From an uncultured Oscillibacter sp. (GTDB lineage: Bacteria > Bacillota > Clostridia > Oscillospirales > Oscillospiraceae), in contig CATNDT010000001.1 in NCBI GenBank assembly GCA_950097035.1, positions 12,878 through 68,685 on the forward strand: a stretch of DNA of 55,808 nt, written 5' to 3'. The notes under the pieces are model-generated. The model worked only from the letters and a program-made list of their open reading frames with translations. It made no database searches and was not told the DNA's origin. Of the stretch, positions 30,701 through 39,837 are shown one piece after another (positions within the stretch are counted from its first letter, which is position 1; each line of letters begins with the position of its first letter). The translations under genes were made by a program, and so were the position numbers.

Positions 30701-32406
30701 CGAGCAAGACCTTGACCAGCAGCGAGTACACCGTTACCAACGGCACCATGACGATGGGCCAGACGGAAGTTACGCTGTCCTACCAGGGCCAGACCTGCAC
30801 CGTCAGCGGCCTCACCGTCAGCAAGGCGGACGCCCCGACGCTGTCCGAGGTGGCCGTGAGCCAGCGGTACACCGTGACCACTGGTGAAAAGGCTCTGGGC
30901 AATGCGGGTATGCCTGCCAATGCAGGTACCTTGACCTATACCAAGGGCAGCGAGTCCAAGACCGGCTCTGTCACCGTCAGCAGCTGGGCTGTGGATACCA
31001 ACGGCAAGGTGACCTACACCCTGTCCGGCGGCGCGGCGGGCGACACCGTAACCCTGTCTGTGACCATCAGATCCACCAACTATGGGGACACCACCGTCAA
31101 TGTGAAGATCACGCTGACGGATAAGGAGACCCCCACCGCGAATGCCAACAACATCACCGTGACCTACACCGGCTCCGACGTCCCCGCCAGCGCCATTACC
31201 GGCACCACCAGCGTGGATGGTGCCTGGAGCTGGAAGACCACCGCACCCAAGAACGTGGCGGACAGCGGCAGCCATACCGTGGTGTTCACCCCCAACGATG
31301 CCAGCGCCTATGAGATCGTTGAGGACACCATCACCGTGACCATCAACAAGGCCACGCCCACCGGAACCCCGACCTACACCGCCATCACTACCAGCGGCAA
31401 GACCCTGGGCGACGCGGCCCTGGCCGTGGGCAGCATCACTCCCGCGGGCGGCTCTATTGCATGGGATCTGGGCGACAGCCATACCGTTGCGGCCAACACT
31501 TCTTACAACTGGACTTATACACCGGCGGACACGGCCAACTACAACAATCTGACCGGCTCCATTGAGCTTTGGCACAAGTCCACCGGCGGCGGTGGCGGTG
31601 GCGGCGGAAGCTACACCCCCACCTACAGCGTGACCGTTGACAAGACTGAAAACGGCAGCGTTACCGTCAGCCCCAAGAATGCCTCCAAGGGCTCCGCTGT
31701 TACCATCACTGTGAAACCCGACAAGGGCTATGAGCTGGACACCCTGCGCGTCACCGACAAGAACGGCGCCCGGGTCAAGGTCACCGAGAAGAGCGACGGC
31801 AAGTTCACCTTCACCATGCCTGGCTCTAAGGTCACTGTTGAGGCCACCTTCGAGGAGATCGAGCCGGAGCAGCCCGTGGTCAAGAATCCCTTTGTGGATG
31901 TGAAAGCGGGTGACTATTTCTATGACGCGGTGCTGTGGGCCGTTGAGAACGGCGTTACCTCTGGCACCTCTGCCACTACATTCAGTCCCAACGCACCTTG
32001 CACCCGTGCCCAGGCGGTCACCTTCCTGTGGAGGGCTGCCGGATCTCCCGCCCCCAAGAGCATGAACAGCTTTGCCGATGTCCCCGCGGATGCCTACTAT
32101 GCCAAAGCGGTGGCCTGGGCCGTTGAGAACGGCATCACCAGCGGTACGGGCGGCGGTAAGTTCAGCCCCAACGCTACTTGTACCCGCGCTCAGATCGTCA
32201 CCTTCCTGTACCGTGCGGCGGGAAGCCCTGCGGTCAGCGGAGGAAGTGTATTCAGCGATGTAAAGGCCGGCGCTTACTATGCCGACGCGGTCACATGGGC
32301 GGCGAACAAGGGCATCACTGGCGGGATCGGCAATGGCCTGTTCGGTTCGGATAACAACTGCACCCGCGCCCAGATCGTCACCTTCCTCTATCGGTATGTG
32401 GAATAA
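27703..32406 (+). CDS. Giant surface protein: possible cohesin-like N-terminus, multiple bacterial Ig-like repeats, three SLH domains
   Basis: Signal peptide; repeated TVTISGGVSSLTVP.../SVTIKAECGG Ig-like units; C-terminal PFVDVKAGDYFYDAVLWAVENGVTSG... x3 SLH. Confidence 0.85.
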   Translation: MRKRFLAILLVCMMVVGMLPTTALAAGTAENNTVKVELVKDSTTFSGKEVLRVDFYAKSGTDTPNNHMVYLKYDATKMAQLSNSDGSDVSSYLTNFSTNFGDSLSANNYVTSGFGGGTAEVMVYAVIKENTGYICWKVTEKGNPDPFSDYTRISSIFFGLKEGTSFDALPSDIIGYSDPKEDDSITAASVAAEITVNGGGEGNVFVYKKDDGSADTMTVTPTINAGAGVTIVKPEYSGAVSAPSVSKNVGGTVELNTQTISGEDVQYGWSKTNDASTVANWQDSTTFSSLSIGDTYYFFTRVKENGDHQAKASTGTSVVPVAATLTSITISGDTTATVPTKDNTTTVNLTATGSYNDSTSSPVTDSATWSIDSTYDGVTVDKGVVTIQPSAAAGSVTIKAECGGQSNTHTITLSKATATLTKLTISGNDSVSVPGEYTYTASGEDQYGESISTGSVTWSIEGTAPTGVSIGSSNGKLSITNSAEAGSVTIKATSGAASDTKTVTITKAASVVDSVTISGGVSSLTVPTVDAIGGSKSENASTAFTAELKDQYGATISGTVTWSVSGNPGVTISGTGLLSITNEATDSNVTVKAECGSKSATQTVSVTKATSAATFVQVSKSGSAVTTDTIIIPTGSNTTADYTAKVYDQFGATFSDTISWSITSATGVSVSNGTVTVDSTASAGTVTLTAASSSDSSKKAEVTITLSNKPAHNIGSFAEASKTVTYGDSVTGQTVTSSTGTVKYSSSDPSTVAVNENTGALTIHKVTSGSSVTITAKVEEDATHAEASATYTITVNTKELEITGLTATDRDYAAGDTSVTLTGGELAGKVGTDDVSVTMPTTGTISDANAGSGKAVTVTTPSLSGSAAGNYTLKAISGITVTINKIDPDVGTVSGPSSTIYTSTALTGITLSKTGTASGTLELTAGQTLVVGTNSYNWTFTPSDSTNYNAVTGTVSLTVNEDTLTGISIGSTTPSKTSYKFGETFDPAGLTVTASYSSGASKTLTSSEYTVTNGTMTMGQTEVTLSYQGQTCTVSGLTVSKADAPTLSEVAVSQRYTVTTGEKALGNAGMPANAGTLTYTKGSESKTGSVTVSSWAVDTNGKVTYTLSGGAAGDTVTLSVTIRSTNYGDTTVNVKITLTDKETPTANANNITVTYTGSDVPASAITGTTSVDGAWSWKTTAPKNVADSGSHTVVFTPNDASAYEIVEDTITVTINKATPTGTPTYTAITTSGKTLGDAALAVGSITPAGGSIAWDLGDSHTVAANTSYNWTYTPADTANYNNLTGSIELWHKSTGGGGGGGGSYTPTYSVTVDKTENGSVTVSPKNASKGSAVTITVKPDKGYELDTLRVTDKNGARVKVTEKSDGKFTFTMPGSKVTVEATFEEIEPEQPVVKNPFVDVKAGDYFYDAVLWAVENGVTSGTSATTFSPNAPCTRAQAVTFLWRAAGSPAPKSMNSFADVPADAYYAKAVAWAVENGITSGTGGGKFSPNATCTRAQIVTFLYRAAGSPAVSGGSVFSDVKAGAYYADAVTWAANKGITGGIGNGLFGSDNNCTRAQIVTFLYRYVE

Positions 32407-32425
32407 TAACAGGATATTCTTACCA

Positions 32426-32456
32426 AGCGGAGCGGCAAATGCCGCTCCGCTTTTTT
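32426..32456 (+). terminator. Intrinsic terminator
   Basis: AGCGGAGCGGC-AAAT-GCCGCTCCGCT-TTTTT. Confidence 0.85.
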
Positions 32457-32473
32457 GCGTTTTGTCCGAAAAA

Positions 32474-32518
32474 CTACCCGCTGCGGGTAGGGCACAAAAC
32501 AGCGGCACCCGGTAAAAT
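32474..32518 (+). promoter_or_regulatory. Palindromic operator box 3 plus -10-like element
   Basis: CTACCCGCTGCGGGTAG 32474-32490; 22 nt; TAAAAT 32513-32518. Confidence 0.8.
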
Positions 32519-32571
32519 GAAACCATAGTAGAGCGCAGAGAAACAAAAACAGAAAGAAAAGAGGTGTCGTC

Positions 32572-32625
32572 ATGCAAGTAACTGCAAACAGGAAAATGAT
32601 GATGTCAAGGTGTGCCGTGAGATGA
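32572..32625 (+). CDS. Possible 17-aa leader peptide
   Basis: GAGGTGTCGTC-ATG; MQVTANRKMMMSRCAVR*, stop overlaps the next start (ATGA). Confidence 0.35.
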   Translation: MQVTANRKMMMSRCAVR

Positions 32626-33956
32626 AACGAGTATGGATGTCTATGCTGGCCTTGCTGTTGGCGCTCTGCCTGACGGCCTGCGGCGGCACCCCCGGCGGCG
32701 GAGAAGAAGGGCCGCCCGAGTCTCCTGATGACACAGCGACCTCCGCCCCTCCGTCCGACCATAACTCCGACAGTTCATTGGGCGGTACCTATTGGACGGC
32801 TGTACAGCACGAGTCCTACAACGATCTCTTTGATCGCACAGAGGTGAGCCAGATGCCCACGGAGCGGTGGTGGGCCGATCTCTTTCTCAACGAGGACGGA
32901 ACGGCGCAATTCCGTGAGGTCCTGGGCGACAGCTTTAACAGCTATCTGGGCAGCGGGACCTGGTGGCTCGGCGCGGATCACACCCTGCGGCTGACAAGTT
33001 CGGACGGCGATGAAGATGGTGAGATGAATGGCCGCATTGAAGATGGCCGCATCATTTTGGAATCCTTCTATGGGGACCGGTTCTATTTTGAAAAAGCGGA
33101 GCGGCCGGGCCCGGGCGGCGAACTGTGCATCGCAAATCTGCATGGGACATGGCACATGACCACAGGCGAGGTGGAGGGCTGGAGCTATAACGCCCGGGAA
33201 GAAGGCCTGGCCTCCACGCTGGTTTTTGAAAGCAGGTGGAGCGACGCCATCGAGGGATATGTACTGAGCGCGGATTATTACTTCGCGAACTTTCTGGATA
33301 CGGATGAGCCGGAATACCGGCAGGAAGCCGAGCTTCGGACGGAGCTGCTGGAGGAACCGCTGTTCCACGGCCTCTCCAACGAGCTTTGGAGCGTCCGGCT
33401 CTTTCACGATGATACCGGCGCGGAGTTCTTTCTCACGCTGACCGATCCGGATACGCTGTATCTCCAGGAGCATTACGAGACGGACGGCGCTCCGGCGGTC
33501 CGCACGGCGGTCTACCAGCGGGTAGACGCATTCCTGCCGGAAACGCTGCAGACGGCTTTGTATGAGGAGCCTTCTGACTGCCTGACCTTCTACTGGCCCA
33601 ACCCACCGGACGATGTATCCGCATGGCTGGAGGTACTGCCGGTCACAAAGCTGGAGCCGGATGGACTGGACAGGCTGCTGGTGGTGGGGCGCTGGTATGA
33701 AACACAGATCCGGTTCTGTACGGGCGAGCCCCTGTGGGATGACAGCGGACGGCTTCTGGATTGGGTCACGGACGAGATCCTGTACGACGAAACGCTCAAC
33801 ATTGATGAGCCTCGGTGGTTTTCCCTGACGATCCCGGAAGGCGTACCGAACCTGTGCCTGCACATCAAGCGCTCCTGGGAGGATTTTTGGTACCTCTGGC
33901 CCATCACCGACACAAACGGGTATCTGGTGGATGGGTGGACATTCCTGACACCATAA
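32622..33956 (+). CDS. Lipoprotein of unknown function
   Basis: MKRVWMSMLALLLALCLTACGG lipobox. Confidence 0.7.
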   Translation: MKRVWMSMLALLLALCLTACGGTPGGGEEGPPESPDDTATSAPPSDHNSDSSLGGTYWTAVQHESYNDLFDRTEVSQMPTERWWADLFLNEDGTAQFREVLGDSFNSYLGSGTWWLGADHTLRLTSSDGDEDGEMNGRIEDGRIILESFYGDRFYFEKAERPGPGGELCIANLHGTWHMTTGEVEGWSYNAREEGLASTLVFESRWSDAIEGYVLSADYYFANFLDTDEPEYRQEAELRTELLEEPLFHGLSNELWSVRLFHDDTGAEFFLTLTDPDTLYLQEHYETDGAPAVRTAVYQRVDAFLPETLQTALYEEPSDCLTFYWPNPPDDVSAWLEVLPVTKLEPDGLDRLLVVGRWYETQIRFCTGEPLWDDSGRLLDWVTDEILYDETLNIDEPRWFSLTIPEGVPNLCLHIKRSWEDFWYLWPITDTNGYLVDGWTFLTP

Positions 33957-33985
33957 CAAAATAAAACAAGAGAGGAGATCGCATT

Positions 33986-35320
33986 ATGGGACTGATCAAA
34001 GCTGCATTGGGCGCAGCCGGCGGCGTGATGGCCGACCAGTGGAAGGAATTCTTTTACTGTGAAGCCATCCCCGCGGATGTGCTGGCGGTAAAGGGAAAGA
34101 AGAAGGCCACAGGCCGCTCCAGCAACACCAAGGGGGATGATAACATCATCACCAATGGCTCTGTCATCACCGTGGCCAACGGCCAGTGTATGCTCATCGT
34201 GGAGCAGGGCAAGGTGGTGGATATGTGCGCCGAGCCGGGCGAGTACACCTACGATATGTCCACCGAGCCCAGCCTCTTCACCGGCGATCTGGGGGAATCC
34301 ATCAAGGGCGTGTTCCAGAACATCGGCAAGCGTTTCACCTTCGGCGGAGAGGCCCCCAAGGACCAGCGCATCTACTATTTCAATACCAAGGAGCTCACCG
34401 GCAACAAGTACGGAACCCCCAGCCCCGTCCCCTTCCGGGTGGTGGACCAGCGGGCGGGTATCGACATCGATATCGCCATCCGCTGCTTCGGCGAGTACAG
34501 CATCCGCCTGAAAAACCCTATGCTGTTCTATACCAATGTCTGCGGCAACGTCAGCGAGGACTTTAAGACCGAGCAGATCGCGGGGCAGATGAAGACGGAG
34601 TTGCTCACCGCCCTGCAGCCCGCATTCGCAAAAATCTCGGAAATGGGTATCCGTTACTCCTCTCTCCCCGGCCACACCCTGGAGCTGGCAGAAGCCCTCA
34701 ACGAGCAGCTCTCCTCCCGGTGGCGGGACCTGCGGGGCATGGAGATCGTTTCCTTTGGCGTCTCCAGCGTCAAGGCCAATGAGGAAGACGAGCAGATGAT
34801 TAAGGAGCTGCAGCGCAACGCGGCCTTTATGGACCCCACCCGGGCGGCGGCCCATCTGGTGGGCGCACAGGCCAGCGCCATGCAGTCCGCGGCCAGCAAC
34901 CCCAATGCCGGTCCCGCTATGGCTTTTATGGGCATGGGGATGGCTGGACAGATGGGCGGCATGAACGCCCAGAATCTCTATCAGATGGGCGCGCAGCAGC
35001 AGGCTCAGCCCGCACCCGCACCTGTACCCACGCCTCCGCCTGCCGCCCCTGGCTGGACCTGCGCCTGCGGACAAAGCGGCATCACCGGAAAATTCTGCCC
35101 GGAGTGCGGCAAGCCCCGGCCCGCAGCGGACGGCTGGACCTGTTCCTGCGGCGCGGTGAACAAAGGGAAATTCTGCGCGGAGTGCGGGGCGAAAAAGCCC
35201 GCCGGCGTGCCCCAGTACAAATGCGACAAATGCGGCTGGGAGCCGGATGATCCCGCCCATCCGCCCAAGTTCTGCCCGGAGTGCGGCGATCCCTTTGACG
35301 ATGGCGATGTGCAGGGATGA
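33986..35320 (+). CDS. SPFH-domain protein with C-terminal zinc ribbons
   Basis: SPFH-like core (FFYCEAIPADVLAVKGKKK...SVITVANGQCMLIVEQGKVVD) and CACGQSGITGKFCPECGKP / CSCGAVNKGKFCAECGAKKP ribbons. Confidence 0.75.
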   Translation: MGLIKAALGAAGGVMADQWKEFFYCEAIPADVLAVKGKKKATGRSSNTKGDDNIITNGSVITVANGQCMLIVEQGKVVDMCAEPGEYTYDMSTEPSLFTGDLGESIKGVFQNIGKRFTFGGEAPKDQRIYYFNTKELTGNKYGTPSPVPFRVVDQRAGIDIDIAIRCFGEYSIRLKNPMLFYTNVCGNVSEDFKTEQIAGQMKTELLTALQPAFAKISEMGIRYSSLPGHTLELAEALNEQLSSRWRDLRGMEIVSFGVSSVKANEEDEQMIKELQRNAAFMDPTRAAAHLVGAQASAMQSAASNPNAGPAMAFMGMGMAGQMGGMNAQNLYQMGAQQQAQPAPAPVPTPPPAAPGWTCACGQSGITGKFCPECGKPRPAADGWTCSCGAVNKGKFCAECGAKKPAGVPQYKCDKCGWEPDDPAHPPKFCPECGDPFDDGDVQG

Positions 35321-36282
35321 CCCGGGGAAGAAAAACCGCCGTATTTTCTGTTGTAGGTCTGTTCCTGCTTCTGGCGGCTGCGGGATATTATTTCAGAGGT
35401 CATCAGGGAGGTGATTCATCCATACAGAAGAAATCTGCCGTGCCGCCCGGCATCTTGACCGGCGTCACATACAGCCACACCAGCGGCATGGTTGCCAGAG
35501 CGGATTTTGCCATCACGCTTTCGCCGGAGGCCATTCTGGAAACAAGCTATTATCCGGCCCTTGATCCGGATACGGCGGAGGACGAGGACTGGTATCATCC
35601 GTCCACCAAAGAGAATGTCCCCATCACCGCGGCTCAGTGGTCGGATGTGGAGCAGATCATTCTGGAGCTCTACCCGCTGATGGAGCCCATCCCGGAAAAC
35701 CGGCGTGAGGTGAAGCTGCCACCGGGGATCGAAGTCATGGATGGCGGGGACTCCACCAGCCTGATCCTGACCTGGAGCACAGAAGACGGAACACGGAGCA
35801 TCCGTTATGATCCGCCAAACGACCGCCGTATCCATACGCTGATCGCTCTGCTGGAGGAGCTGGCCGACCCCATTGGACGGGAGATCCCCCGCTATGCCCC
35901 GCCGGAGCTGAGCGGCTTCTATATGGGGCAGTCCGGGGCTCTCTTTTCCAAGGACTATTCCTTCCAATTCGATCGGGGCCCGTCTGTTGTGTACGGAGAG
36001 GACGCCCCCTATATCCTCTGGGCCAGATTTACCCCGTCCGGTCAGAAGCAGGAGATCTGGAGTGACTGGGCCGTGTCAGATGAGGAGTGGGATGCATTCA
36101 CCGCGTTTGCGGAGGAGATCCGTCTGGAAGAACAGCCGGACGGCAGCTCGGAAAAGCCGGCCTGCACCCTCTATTACTCTGACGGCAAACAGCAGCAGAA
36201 GAAATTGGATCAGGAAACAGCGAAGCAGCTCCGGGCGTATTTTACAGAGCTGGCCCTGTGCCTGCTGGATGAACAGCCATAG
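35317..36282 (+). CDS. Membrane-anchored hypothetical protein
   Basis: N-terminal TM; ATGA overlap with SPFH gene. Confidence 0.6.
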   Translation: MTRGRKTAVFSVVGLFLLLAAAGYYFRGHQGGDSSIQKKSAVPPGILTGVTYSHTSGMVARADFAITLSPEAILETSYYPALDPDTAEDEDWYHPSTKENVPITAAQWSDVEQIILELYPLMEPIPENRREVKLPPGIEVMDGGDSTSLILTWSTEDGTRSIRYDPPNDRRIHTLIALLEELADPIGREIPRYAPPELSGFYMGQSGALFSKDYSFQFDRGPSVVYGEDAPYILWARFTPSGQKQEIWSDWAVSDEEWDAFTAFAEEIRLEEQPDGSSEKPACTLYYSDGKQQQKKLDQETAKQLRAYFTELALCLLDEQP

Positions 36283-36326
36283 TACGCAAATCAATCCATA
36301 AAAACAGAACATAGGAGGTACTACAA

Positions 36327-36728
36327 ATGAAAGGTCAGAAGATTTTGAAAGTCACATCCATTCTCATGATCATCGGCGGCATCATCGCCGCCATCGCCGG
36401 CGTCATTGCCATTCTCGGCGTCAGCGCCCTGGCAGCCCTGTCGGGGAGCGCGGAGGGTACCGGCCTGCTCTATGCCAGCTCCATTCTTGTAACTGTGGCC
36501 TCTGTGATCCAGTTCATCGCGGGCATCAAGGGCATCGGGGCCTGCAGCGCACCCCAGAAGGCCGCTTCCTGCGTCAAATGGGGCATTATCATTGCGATCT
36601 TAGCGATCATCTCCATTATCATTGGCCTTGTAGGCGGAGGCCAGTTCAGCATCACCAGTCTGGTGCTCAATCTTCTGCTGCCGGGATTGTATGTCTACGG
36701 CGCCATGCAGATGAAGGGTACCGCGTAA
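36327..36728 (+). CDS. Small multi-TM hypothetical protein
   Basis: Several hydrophobic segments; RBS AGGAGG. Confidence 0.6.
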   Translation: MKGQKILKVTSILMIIGGIIAAIAGVIAILGVSALAALSGSAEGTGLLYASSILVTVASVIQFIAGIKGIGACSAPQKAASCVKWGIIIAILAIISIIIGLVGGGQFSITSLVLNLLLPGLYVYGAMQMKGTA

Positions 36729-36744
36729 GCGGCTTCAGAAAGGG

Positions 36745-37602
36745 GTGCAGATGATGGGGCTCTTTGGAAAACTATTTGATAAAAAGGAATGCTCGGTCTG
36801 CGGCGGCGAGATCGGGCTGCTGGGCAACCGCAAGCTGGAGGACGGCAATCTGTGCAAGGAATGCGCCGCCAAGCTCTCCCCCTGGTTCAGCGACCGCCGC
36901 CAGAGCACGGTGGCGGAGATCCAGGAGCAGCTGACCTACCGGGAGGCCAATCAAGCCAAGGTATCCTCTTTTCGCACCACCCGTACTCTGGGTGAGCGTA
37001 CCAAGGTGCTGCTGGACGAGGATGCGGGTCTGTTTATGGTCACCTCCGCCAGAAATTGGGAGGAGGCCAATCCGGATGTGCTGTCCTTTTCCGATGTGAC
37101 CGGCTGCAAGCTGGACATCGACGAGCGCAGGACGGAGATCGAATACAGGGATAAGGATGGAGAGCGGCAGAGCTTCAATCCCAAACGGTATGCCTATTCC
37201 TACGATTTCTACATCGTGATCAACGTCAACAATCCCTATTTCAGCGAGATCCGCTTCCAACTCAACAGCAGCTCAGTGGATAACGATGAGGAAACACTGC
37301 TGGATGGGCCCAACGCCATGCGCAGACCCCGCGGGGGTCTCCGGGCTAAAGCCGGCGGAATGGGCGGCGGCTCCCTGACCTCCAACGCGGAGGAGGTGCG
37401 CTCCAGCGTGGAATACCGGCAATATGAGGAAATGGGCTGTGAGATCCGGGATGCGCTGCTGCAGGTCCGGCAGCAGGCGCGGGAGGAAGCGGCCGCGGCA
37501 GCAGCACCCAAGGCGGCGGTGACCTGTCCGTACTGCGGGGCGACCACCACACCGGATGCCAGCGGCTGCTGCGAGTTTTGCGGCGGCGCAATCAACGGAT
37601 AA
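36745..37602 (+). CDS. DUF4428-like zinc-ribbon protein
   Basis: CSVCGGEIGLLGNRKLEDGNLCKECAAKLSPWF; second ribbon CPYCGATTTPDASGCCEFCGG. Confidence 0.7.
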   Translation: MQMMGLFGKLFDKKECSVCGGEIGLLGNRKLEDGNLCKECAAKLSPWFSDRRQSTVAEIQEQLTYREANQAKVSSFRTTRTLGERTKVLLDEDAGLFMVTSARNWEEANPDVLSFSDVTGCKLDIDERRTEIEYRDKDGERQSFNPKRYAYSYDFYIVINVNNPYFSEIRFQLNSSSVDNDEETLLDGPNAMRRPRGGLRAKAGGMGGGSLTSNAEEVRSSVEYRQYEEMGCEIRDALLQVRQQAREEAAAAAAPKAAVTCPYCGATTTPDASGCCEFCGGAING

Positions 37603-37650
37603 GAATATCTTGGAGCAATAGAAAACAACGAAAATGAAAGGAGCTTCACC

Positions 37651-38334
37651 ATGAAGAAGTATGAAATTTTAGGAGAAAATCTGCCGGTCGTCGTATGTGA
37701 ATTGTCCCCAGGCGAATCCATGATCACGGAGAGCGGCAGCATGAGCTGGATGAGCCCAAATATGAAAATGGAAACCACCACCGGAGGCGGTATGAAGAAG
37801 ATGCTGGGGCGGCTGGTGTCCGGCGATTCCGCATTCCAGAACAAGTTCACCGCAGAGGGCGGGGACGGGATCATCGCCTTCGCTTCCAGCTTTCCCGGGG
37901 CCATCAAGGCTCTGAACATCAGTGCCGGCCGGTCCATGATTGTGCAGAAAAGCGCGTTTCTTGCCTCTGAGGAGGGTGTGGAACTATCCATGCACTTCCA
38001 GAAAAAACTGGGCTCCGGCATCTTTGGCGGCGAGGGCTTCATCATGCAGAAACTGAGCGGAAACGGGATCGCCTTTATTGAGATCGACGGTCACGCGGCA
38101 GAGTATGACCTGAGCGCCGGACAGGAGCTTCTGGTCAGCACAGGGTACCTGGCGGCTATGGAGGAGAGCTGCACCATGGATGTGGTTGCGGTCAAGGGCG
38201 CAAAGAACATGCTCCTGGGCGGAGAGGGTATTTTCAATACCGTTGTCCGGGGACCCGGCAAGGTGATCCTGCAGACCATGCCCATCAGCAAGGTAGCCGA
38301 GCTGCTGACGCCGTTTTTCAGCAACAAAAAATAA
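37651..38334 (+). CDS. AIM24/TIGR00266-family protein
   Basis: GESMITESGSMSWMSPNMKMET...FVGEGFIMQKLSGNG-type pattern, GPGKVILQTMP. Confidence 0.75.
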   Translation: MKKYEILGENLPVVVCELSPGESMITESGSMSWMSPNMKMETTTGGGMKKMLGRLVSGDSAFQNKFTAEGGDGIIAFASSFPGAIKALNISAGRSMIVQKSAFLASEEGVELSMHFQKKLGSGIFGGEGFIMQKLSGNGIAFIEIDGHAAEYDLSAGQELLVSTGYLAAMEESCTMDVVAVKGAKNMLLGGEGIFNTVVRGPGKVILQTMPISKVAELLTPFFSNKK

Positions 38335-38352
38335 GAAAGGACAGAGAGGAGA

Positions 38353-39825
38353 ATGGCCATGAAAACCAAGTTCAAGCTGTCGTGCCTGTTCCTTGCGGCG
38401 CTGATGCTGTTCAGCCTCACTGCCTGCGGCAAGGACAACCCGGAGCCCAGCTCGACATCGGAAGGAACCGAGCAGACAAAGCCTCCTGTGGAAGCGGGAA
38501 GCGGAACAACGATCCATACAAATCTGTGGGATCTTACTTACGATGAGGCGGACGGCTGGGTCTATGAGGAGGACGACCTTCATGACGATGAAACATCCTC
38601 CAAGATCATCCTGACGCTTCCCAAGGAAGGCGAGGATGGAAGCATCGTCGATGCGGAGATCCGCGTTTCTGTGGAAGATCCGTATACCTTCCGGGACTAT
38701 CTCACCAGCTACGGCTTTGACGAGTACGAATATGCAGTCGATCAGGCCTATGATCTTACTCCCGTCGGCGGCATCGATTGCCTCAAAGCAGAAGGAAACT
38801 ATTGGGGCTCCCCCTGCCTGCGGTATATGAACCGGGTGGAGGGTGCGGGAGCCACCGTATTTATGGAGATCATCGGCGAGTTCGAGGATGAGCGTGTAGA
38901 CAAGCTGCTCTCCGGCCTGACGATCCATCTGGAGGATACCGGAAACGAGGATGGCCCCTGGTACTGGGAGGGTGAGCCCTTTTCCGCCCAGCCCCGCAGC
39001 GTCATGGTGGGGACGTATACGCTCAGCAGCCAGTGGCTGCCTATTACAGACTGCATCATCACAAAGGAGACCTTCGATCATGCGGCTGCTGTCACAGGAG
39101 ATCAGGCTTACCTTCTGGTGGACGGAGAATTGAAGCGCTTTGATTACGACGGCGCCTCTTTGAAATTTGCGGAAGATATTGTGCTGGACGCGGAATATGA
39201 GGATATTTCCGCCGACACCACAGGGACCCTCTGGCTGGCGAATTTTATGGAGCCGCTGATCAGCTGGAAGGACGGCGCACAGACGGCGTCCTATGAGGGC
39301 CCGGATCACGTCACCATGCACCCATCCGGGACCTGGGGCGTCAGCTGGTTCTCCGGCCCGGAATGTGAAAAGATCACCCTCTCCGGCGGAGCCCTCAAGA
39401 CGGAGCCCATTGTATTCCAGGAAGTGGATATCCTCAGTCATCTGCTGATCGACGACAGCCACATCTATGTCTGCGGGTCTGCCGTGGATGGCAGCGGTCA
39501 CAAGGTGTTTGTCTATGACAGCAATGGCGCGCTGCAAATGACTTTGGCAGATTCCGACGGAAGCGGCCTGGGAAGCATTACCTTTATTACGCAGACCGCA
39601 AATGGCTATCTGGCCCTGGACGGAAATATGCGTGAGGTGGTGCTCTGGACCAAGGACGGCGCCTATCTCGGCGAGGCGGATGACGGCGACCTGTTCGGCA
39701 CGGACTATCCCTGGTTCTGCGGCGGCGCGAAGCTGGCTGACGGCAGCATCCTTGCCATTATGACCGAAGACAGAGCGGACGAGTCCGCAATGGAACTGGT
39801 TGCATTCAAACTCAGTGGCTTTTAA
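38353..39825 (+). CDS. Lipoprotein of unknown function, possible beta-propeller-like C-terminal part
   Basis: Lipobox LFSLTACGK; repeated strand-like segments. Confidence 0.6.
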   Translation: MAMKTKFKLSCLFLAALMLFSLTACGKDNPEPSSTSEGTEQTKPPVEAGSGTTIHTNLWDLTYDEADGWVYEEDDLHDDETSSKIILTLPKEGEDGSIVDAEIRVSVEDPYTFRDYLTSYGFDEYEYAVDQAYDLTPVGGIDCLKAEGNYWGSPCLRYMNRVEGAGATVFMEIIGEFEDERVDKLLSGLTIHLEDTGNEDGPWYWEGEPFSAQPRSVMVGTYTLSSQWLPITDCIITKETFDHAAAVTGDQAYLLVDGELKRFDYDGASLKFAEDIVLDAEYEDISADTTGTLWLANFMEPLISWKDGAQTASYEGPDHVTMHPSGTWGVSWFSGPECEKITLSGGALKTEPIVFQEVDILSHLLIDDSHIYVCGSAVDGSGHKVFVYDSNGALQMTLADSDGSGLGSITFITQTANGYLALDGNMREVVLWTKDGAYLGEADDGDLFGTDYPWFCGGAKLADGSILAIMTEDRADESAMELVAFKLSGF

Positions 39826-39837
39826 GGAGGGCCTGAC

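Noticed and set aside
28036-32577. 1513-aa minus-strand ORF antisense to the SLH gene
   Set aside because: Low-complexity Gly/Ala/His/Val-rich shadow of a Thr/Ser/Val-rich repetitive GC-rich gene; the plus strand encodes signal peptide, Ig and SLH domains.
33590-35260. 556-aa minus-strand ORF opposite the lipoprotein/SPFH genes
   Set aside because: Antisense shadow of GC-rich coding sequence crossing a gene boundary.
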